64,000 nt of DNA from Pseudomonadota bacterium (GTDB taxonomy: Bacteria > Pseudomonadota > Alphaproteobacteria > Acetobacterales > Acetobacteraceae), in assembly GCA_021845985.1 (NCBI GenBank), contig JAJZES010000041.1:94110-158109 (forward strand), read 5' to 3'. Positions 60,251 to 64,000 of the stretch are shown here, piece after piece. The notes under the pieces were generated by a model. The model made no database searches, was not told where the DNA came from, and worked only from the letters and a program-made list of their open reading frames with translations. The stretch's first letter is position 1, and every line of letters starts with the position of its first letter. Both the position numbers and the translations under genes were made by a program.

Positions 60251-62566
60251 TCACGCCGCCTTCAGCGCCCGCAGAAAGTCCGACACTTCCGCCGACAGAC
60301 TGGCGGATTGCGCAGTCAGCGCCGCCGTCGCCTGCACCACTTCCTCGGCCTGCGCGCCGGTGCGATCGACCGCGCCCGCCACCTCGGCAATGGTCTGATC
60401 GACTTGCGCGGTGCTGCCGGCGGCCTGCTGCACGCTGCGCGCGATCTCCTGCGTCGCCGCCGATTGCTGCTCCACCGCGCCGGCGATGCCGGTGGCGATT
60501 TCGCTCATCCGCCGGATCGTTTCGCTGATCGAGCGCAACGCCGTCACCGCCTGCCCGGTCTCGGTCTGCATCGCCGCGATCTGGCCGGCGATCTCCTCGG
60601 TGGCGCGCGCCGTCTGCCCGGCCAGCGTCTTGACCTCGTTGGCCACCACGGCGAAGCCGCGCCCCGCCTCGCCGGCCCGCGCCGCCTCGATGGTGGCGTT
60701 CAGCGCCAGCAGGTTGGTGCGCCCGGCAATGCCGCGGATCATATCGACAACAGCACCAATTCGCGCCGCCGAGTCGGCCAGACCAGCGACCGACCGGTCG
60801 GTCGCCTGCGCCTGCGCCACCGCCGAGCCGGCGATCTGCGCGCTCTCGGCCACCTGACGGCCGATTTCCAGCACCGATGCGGCAAGTTCCTCGGCGCTGG
60901 CGGCAACCGTCTGGACATGGCCGGTGGCCGATTGCGACGCACCGGCAACCTGTGCGAGTTGCGCGCCGCTGGTCGCCGCGGCGCCGCGCATCGACGCCGC
61001 GGTCTCGGCCATCGTCGCCGCCTGCGCGCCGACGGCACGGGCGATGCCGGCCACAGTGCCGTCGAAACGCGCAACGAGCTGCTCCTGACCGGTCAGGATG
61101 TGCCAGGTCAGCATCGGTCCCGCATAGCTGCCATCGGCGGTGCGCAGTGCCAAAATCCGCAATTCGATCGTCTCGGCGCCGATGCGCACCCGCGCCCGGT
61201 GCGGCAGTTTGGCCGGATCGGCGAGCAGGGTGCGGATGCGGTCAGCGCCCTTGTCGAACGCGTCGATGCTCTGGCCGCGCAGCGCCGTCACCGGCACCGG
61301 CAGATGCTCGGCGACCCGCGCCAGCAGGGTCTCGATCTGCTGGTTGAGATAGGTGATGCGGAAGTCGTCCTGCGGGTCGCAGGTCATCACCCCGGTCGGC
61401 AGTTGGTCCAGCATCTGGCCGCGCAGGAAGGCGGTCGTCACCTCACCGCGCAGCCGCTCCAGCGCCGCCGCCATGCGGCCGATCTCGTCGCCGCGTCCGC
61501 CATGGCCGATGGCCTCGCCGGTCCGGCCCTCGGCCATGCCCTGCACCACCCGCGTCATCGCCGCGATCGGCCGGCCGATGGAGCGCGATGTCAGCACCCC
61601 GGACAGCACCAGCACGACGGCGATGCCGCCGGCCAGACCAAGGACGGTGGCGCGCGCGGTCGCCAACCCGGCGGTGGCCTCGCTGCGCGCCGCCTCGGCA
61701 AGGTCGGAAAATGCCGAGACTGCGGCGTCGAGCCGCCCCTCCACCGCCTGATGCGCCGCGTCGGCCCGCCGGACGGCGTCCTGCAGCCGCGCCGCCGCGT
61801 CGAACAGGCCGAGCGCGCCGCGCCGCTCACGCACCCCGACGGCGAACAGCGCGCCGGCGGCATGCGCCACCTCGGCCGGCAGGTTAAGACTGCCGATGGC
61901 CGAGGCGTTGATGCGGGCCGCGATGTCCGCCTGCTCGATCTCGGCGCGTGCCATCGTGTCGCCGGTGGACAAAAACAGCATCGCCGCCTCGCGCCCGCGC
62001 ATCGCCGCGCCCAGGTAGGCGGTTTCGAGCTGGCCCAACGATTGCGCCAGATCGTCCGGCAGCGCGGCGGCCCGGATGGCGTCGCGCAGCGCATCGGCGG
62101 CGCTGTCGCTCTCGGCACGCAGCGGCAGAAAGGCGCCGCGGTCGGTCAGCAACGACTTGCGCAACGCGATGAGGTCGGCCGATTTGGCGCGAAACGCGGC
62201 GGTGCCGGCTACGGCACGGGCCACCAGTTCGCGCGCCGCGGCATCATCCGTCGCCGTCTGCATGGCCGCGAGCATGCGGGCGACGCGGCCGGCCAGCAGG
62301 TCGAAATGCAGCGCCGCATGGTCGATCCGCTCGGCCGACTGCGCCGCTTCGATCTCGCGGCCGGCAAGCTGGGCGTCGCGCACCGCGGCGATGGCCAGCC
62401 GACCATCGCGCTCGGCCGCCAGCGCCGCACTGGCGCCGGCATCGAGCCGCTGCTGCGCCGCGAGCGTCACCAGGACGATCGCCGCCAGCGCCGCCAGCAG
62501 CGCCAGCGCCGCGCCGGAGGCCAACCCGAGCTTGGCGGCAATCGGCAGGTTGCGCAGCATCCGCAT
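60251..62566 (-). CDS. Methyl-accepting chemotaxis protein (with PAS)
   Basis: 771 residues from ATG 62566 (ATG 62560 possible). The first membrane helix is near 10-35 ([21 protein letters not shown]). A long helical, Ala-rich periplasmic sensor region (about 40-310) precedes the second helix ([18 protein letters not shown]). HAMP (about 335-385) is followed by a PAS-like segment ([20 protein letters not shown], about 395-500). The signalling domain has the hairpin tip [20 protein letters not shown] around residue 625. It lacks the C-terminal CheR pentapeptide. Signal unknown; Cache and cytochrome genes are close by. Confidence 0.93.
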   Translation of the reverse strand: MRMLRNLPIAAKLGLASGAALALLAALAAIVLVTLAAQQRLDAGASAALAAERDGRLAIAAVRDAQLAGREIEAAQSAERIDHAALHFDLLAGRVARMLAAMQTATDDAAARELVARAVAGTAAFRAKSADLIALRKSLLTDRGAFLPLRAESDSAADALRDAIRAAALPDDLAQSLGQLETAYLGAAMRGREAAMLFLSTGDTMARAEIEQADIAARINASAIGSLNLPAEVAHAAGALFAVGVRERRGALGLFDAAARLQDAVRRADAAHQAVEGRLDAAVSAFSDLAEAARSEATAGLATARATVLGLAGGIAVVLVLSGVLTSRSIGRPIAAMTRVVQGMAEGRTGEAIGHGGRGDEIGRMAAALERLRGEVTTAFLRGQMLDQLPTGVMTCDPQDDFRITYLNQQIETLLARVAEHLPVPVTALRGQSIDAFDKGADRIRTLLADPAKLPHRARVRIGAETIELRILALRTADGSYAGPMLTWHILTGQEQLVARFDGTVAGIARAVGAQAATMAETAASMRGAAATSGAQLAQVAGASQSATGHVQTVAASAEELAASVLEIGRQVAESAQIAGSAVAQAQATDRSVAGLADSAARIGAVVDMIRGIAGRTNLLALNATIEAARAGEAGRGFAVVANEVKTLAGQTARATEEIAGQIAAMQTETGQAVTALRSISETIRRMSEIATGIAGAVEQQSAATQEIARSVQQAAGSTAQVDQTIAEVAGAVDRTGAQAEEVVQATAALTAQSASLSAEVSDFLRALKAA

Positions 62567-62651
62567 GGCAGGGCCCCGGTCACAATGATCCGCACAGCCT
62601 GCCAGCCCGCGCTTAAGCGGCAATGAAGGCACCGCCAGCGCAATTTATGAA

Positions 62652-62697
62652 GCCCTCGCCCACCGCGCCTGCGGGGGAGAGGGTTGGGAGAAGGGGG
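62652..62697. repeat. REP-like interspersed palindromic element
   Basis: CCCTCGCCCACCGCG and a near-complementary GCGGGGGAGAGGG flank a short CCT loop, followed by TTGGGAGAAGGGG. This CCCTC-CCCACCGCG / CGG-GGGAGAGGGTTGGG pattern is a frequent intergenic palindrome in alphaproteobacterial genomes. It marks the change from core genes to mobile-element debris. Confidence 0.6.
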
Positions 62698-62728
62698 ACG
62701 GCACGGCGCCAAAGCCAGCCGCTGTGGC

Positions 62729-62769
62729 GCGCCATCCATTTTTGGAAATCGCGCCATCTGATTTTGGAA
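62729..62769. repeat. Pair of 19-bp direct repeats (possible IS end)
   Basis: GCGCCATCCATTTTTGGAA (62729-62747) and GCGCCATCTGATTTTGGAA (62751-62769) differ at only a few positions and are spaced 22 bp apart. Multiple ~20-bp repeats at an end are typical of IS21-type elements, where they bind the transposase. No transposase gene is present here, so this would be a remnant. Confidence 0.4.
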
Positions 62770-62829
62770 CCATCCGAAACCTCAATCCGCCTCCGCTGAA
62801 TACCCTCTGAACGGCCCATTATCGCCGCT

Positions 62830-63394
62830 TCAGCCTCGACCGTCCGAGATCAGCAACTCGGCCACCCGCGTCGCCCGCGAGCCGCCTCCGATCGAATGGA
62901 TGGTCTCCATTCCCTCGATCTGGAACGCCGCGAAGATGCGCCGCACCTCCGGTCGGTCGTTGAGCGACAGGATGAACCGTCCACGGAGCGCCGCCAAGGC
63001 ATCCGCCAGCACGGCGAAATCGTCGCGGCTGAAGATACCCGCGCCGTAGTCCGTCTCGGACCCGTAATACGGCGGGTCGAGGTAGAACAGGCTGCCTTCC
63101 CGATCGTAGCGGCGCAGCAGTTCGGGCCACGGCAGCCGCTCGATGACGACGCCGGACAGGCGTTCATGCACTTCTTCCAGCAGCGTCGCGAGTTTGGTCA
63201 CATCGAAGCGGCCCGGCAGTCCGGGCGAGACGCCGAAGCTGCGCCCGTTCACTTTGCCCCCGAACGTGGTGCGCTGGAGGTAGAGGAAGCGCGCCGCCCG
63301 CTCCAGGTCGGTCAGTGTATCGGCGTTTGCCGCCGAGATAGGCCGCGACGGGACTTGCCGGCCGACATGCCAGCAGGTTTGGACTCGACTCCAT
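62830..63394 (-). pseudogene. D12-class DNA adenine methylase with internal deletion
   Basis: The C-terminal half is intact: TLTDLERAARFLYLQRTTFG, FDVTKLATLLEEVHERL, the catalytic motif IV LFYLDPPYYGSETDYG, and LRGRFILSLNDRPEVRRIF. The N-terminal piece, from ATG 63394, ends with PVAAYLGGKRRY, the conserved GGK start motif, in a different frame. The two meet near 63322. In intact phage-type Dam enzymes some 75-80 residues, including the SAM-binding EPF-G-G motif, lie between them; all are missing. The gene is therefore dead by deletion plus frameshift. Such orphan methylases are usually prophage-borne. Confidence 0.8.
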
Positions 63395-63414
63395 GCGATT
63401 CAACCGTTCGTATA

Positions 63415-63447
63415 GCCCCACCTCCGGCCGGAGGTGGGGCGGTTTTT
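63415..63447 (+). terminator. Strong intrinsic terminator hairpin (plus strand)
   Basis: A perfect 26-bp palindrome (GCCCCACCTCCGG / CCGGAGGTGGGGC) followed by GGTTTTT on the plus strand. No plus-strand gene is seen just upstream, so it may be left over from a lost phage gene or RNA. Confidence 0.7.
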
Positions 63448-63598
63448 CCGTGTGCGGTCACGCCGCACGGCTCGGGCTGTTCCGGCAGCCCAGCCGGCGC
63501 CTTTCGGCGGCGCAGCAGTTCGGGCCATGCTACGGCTATGGGTGGGGCAGCACGCGGACGATGCCAGCCAAGGCGACTTGGCCGTTCGGCGAACCACT
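63441..63598. other. Short region without a supported gene
   Basis: Several small hairpins (GTGCGG/CCGCAC, GGGCTG/CAGCCC) follow the terminator. Short frames cross it on both strands but none resembles a known protein. Confidence 0.4.
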
Positions 63599-63875
63599 TC
63601 ACGCGAAAGCCGCGACCTCAAGGGAGCCGGGGGACAGTGACGAATCACGCTTGGCAATTACCAACTGGTGCGCGGCGTGCGAACCACCCGTCAACGTGAA
63701 CTCCGTGGTGAAAGAAACTGGCGCAGTCACCGTGAGAGCAACGTCGGTTTCCTGAAAAGCGAACACCATCTCGCCCCCCAGTTCCGGCGAGTTGAGCGGC
63801 GTGTGGATCGCGCCAGACGATCCAGGGGGGATACCAGCGCCCGCGCAAGTCACCTTGAAACTACCGACTCCACTA
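63599..63875 (-). pseudogene. Unrecognised gene fragment, 5' end apparently cut by IS insertion
   Basis: The frame reads SGVGSFKVTCAGAGIPPG and continues through EMVFAFQETDVALTVTAPVS to the stop at 63599, about 92 residues of ordinary soluble-protein composition. Upstream the frame runs into the putative IS end, so the original start is probably lost; an ATG at 63889 would lie within the element. Family not recognised; placement beside a phage-type methylase suggests a prophage remnant. Confidence 0.4.
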
Positions 63876-63876
63876 G

Positions 63877-64000
63877 GTTCAGGACCCATAAAAAGCTTGC
63901 AGCGACGCGGAGCGGCGTGATTCTGAGTGTGGCGGGAGGTATCCGCCATGAGCGACCTATTTTGGCTGTCGGACGCACAGATGGCGCGGATCGCGCCGCA
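63877..64000 (+). mobile_element. Left end of an IS5-family insertion sequence (truncated by window)
   Basis: A transposase start lies at 63948. The 70 bp before it begin with GGTTCAGGACCCATAAAAAG directly after CTAG (63873-63876), consistent with an inverted-repeat end at a CTAG/TA-type target as used by IS5-family IS427-group elements. The exact boundary is inferred; the right end is outside the window. Confidence 0.55.
63948..64000 (+). CDS. IS5-family transposase, N-terminus only
   Basis: Seventeen residues are visible, MSDLFWLSDAQMARIAP, matching the common opening of IS5-family (IS427/IS6501-like) transposases. GGGAGG lies 7 bp upstream of the ATG. The rest, including the DDE catalytic residues, lies beyond the window. 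Confidence 0.75.
   Translation, partial: MSDLFWLSDAQMARIAP

Noticed and set aside
63361..63440. tRNA gene or attL-type site near the terminator palindrome
   Set aside because: No cloverleaf with acceptor, anticodon and T-loop can be drawn; the palindrome is a simple terminator stem.

Overview
High-GC (roughly 70%) chromosomal DNA of an alphaproteobacterium. Gene content and order (rsmB-like/rpe/heparinase, pstSCAB-phoU-phoB, radA-cvpA-purF, Hint-domain and TPR-glycosyltransferase proteins, PEP-CTERM proteins) point to Rhodospirillales, most likely an acidophilic or phototrophic member of the Acetobacteraceae. This placement is inference from family resemblance. No rRNA or tRNA gene was seen.

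Layout. 1-1.03 kb: start of a CmcI-like methyltransferase and a single-domain response regulator. 1.3-6.8 kb: an AsmA protein, then a tight DedA / ATP-grasp / UppP / SGNH-hydrolase operon of envelope character. 6.8-8.5 kb: a frameshifted glutathione-peroxidase-like gene, a sulfite-oxidase-fold molybdoenzyme, and a fluoride channel (crcB) preceded by a fluoride riboswitch whose hairpin can hide the crcB ribosome site. 8.5-10.95 kb: a frameshifted glycine-rich beta-roll-like gene, an AT-rich gap, and a PEP-CTERM protein. 10.9-16.2 kb: the complete phosphate operon pstS-pstC-pstA-pstB-phoU-phoB behind a textbook Pho box. 16.3-23.4 kb: rRNA methyltransferase, rpe, heparinase, a TPR-glycosyltransferase coupled to a Hint-domain protein, and a C26 peptidase. 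23.4-31.8 kb: aldo/keto reductase, hybrid histidine kinase, and an RND efflux operon with an extra 61-residue gene. 31.9-39.2 kb: a five-gene fatty acid beta-oxidation operon carrying its own MerR regulator.

39.3-47.3 kb: a second TPR-glycosyltransferase facing a 1783-residue repeat protein (five Ig-like modules, a Gln/Gly/Asn repeat with one Cys per unit, a His/Lys/Asp repeat), which lies just downstream of a second PEP-CTERM gene. 47.5-57.5 kb is mostly housekeeping: trpS, a GNAT-Nudix fusion, a CinA-type protein, DUF2889, vapBC, radA-cvpA-purF, mlaE-mlaF. 57.7-62.6 kb: a periplasmic Cache protein, a Cyc2-like outer-membrane cytochrome-porin with a small periplasmic cytochrome c, and a chemoreceptor. 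62.6-64 kb is mobile-element debris: a palindromic repeat, possible IS ends, an internally deleted phage-type adenine methylase, and the start of an IS5-family element.

Most interesting: the Cyc2-like/cytochrome c pair (possible extracellular electron uptake or Fe(II) oxidation), the repeat-protein locus with its neighbouring glycosyltransferase, and the Hint/TPR-glycosyltransferase pair, which may be a second version of the same surface-protein arrangement.
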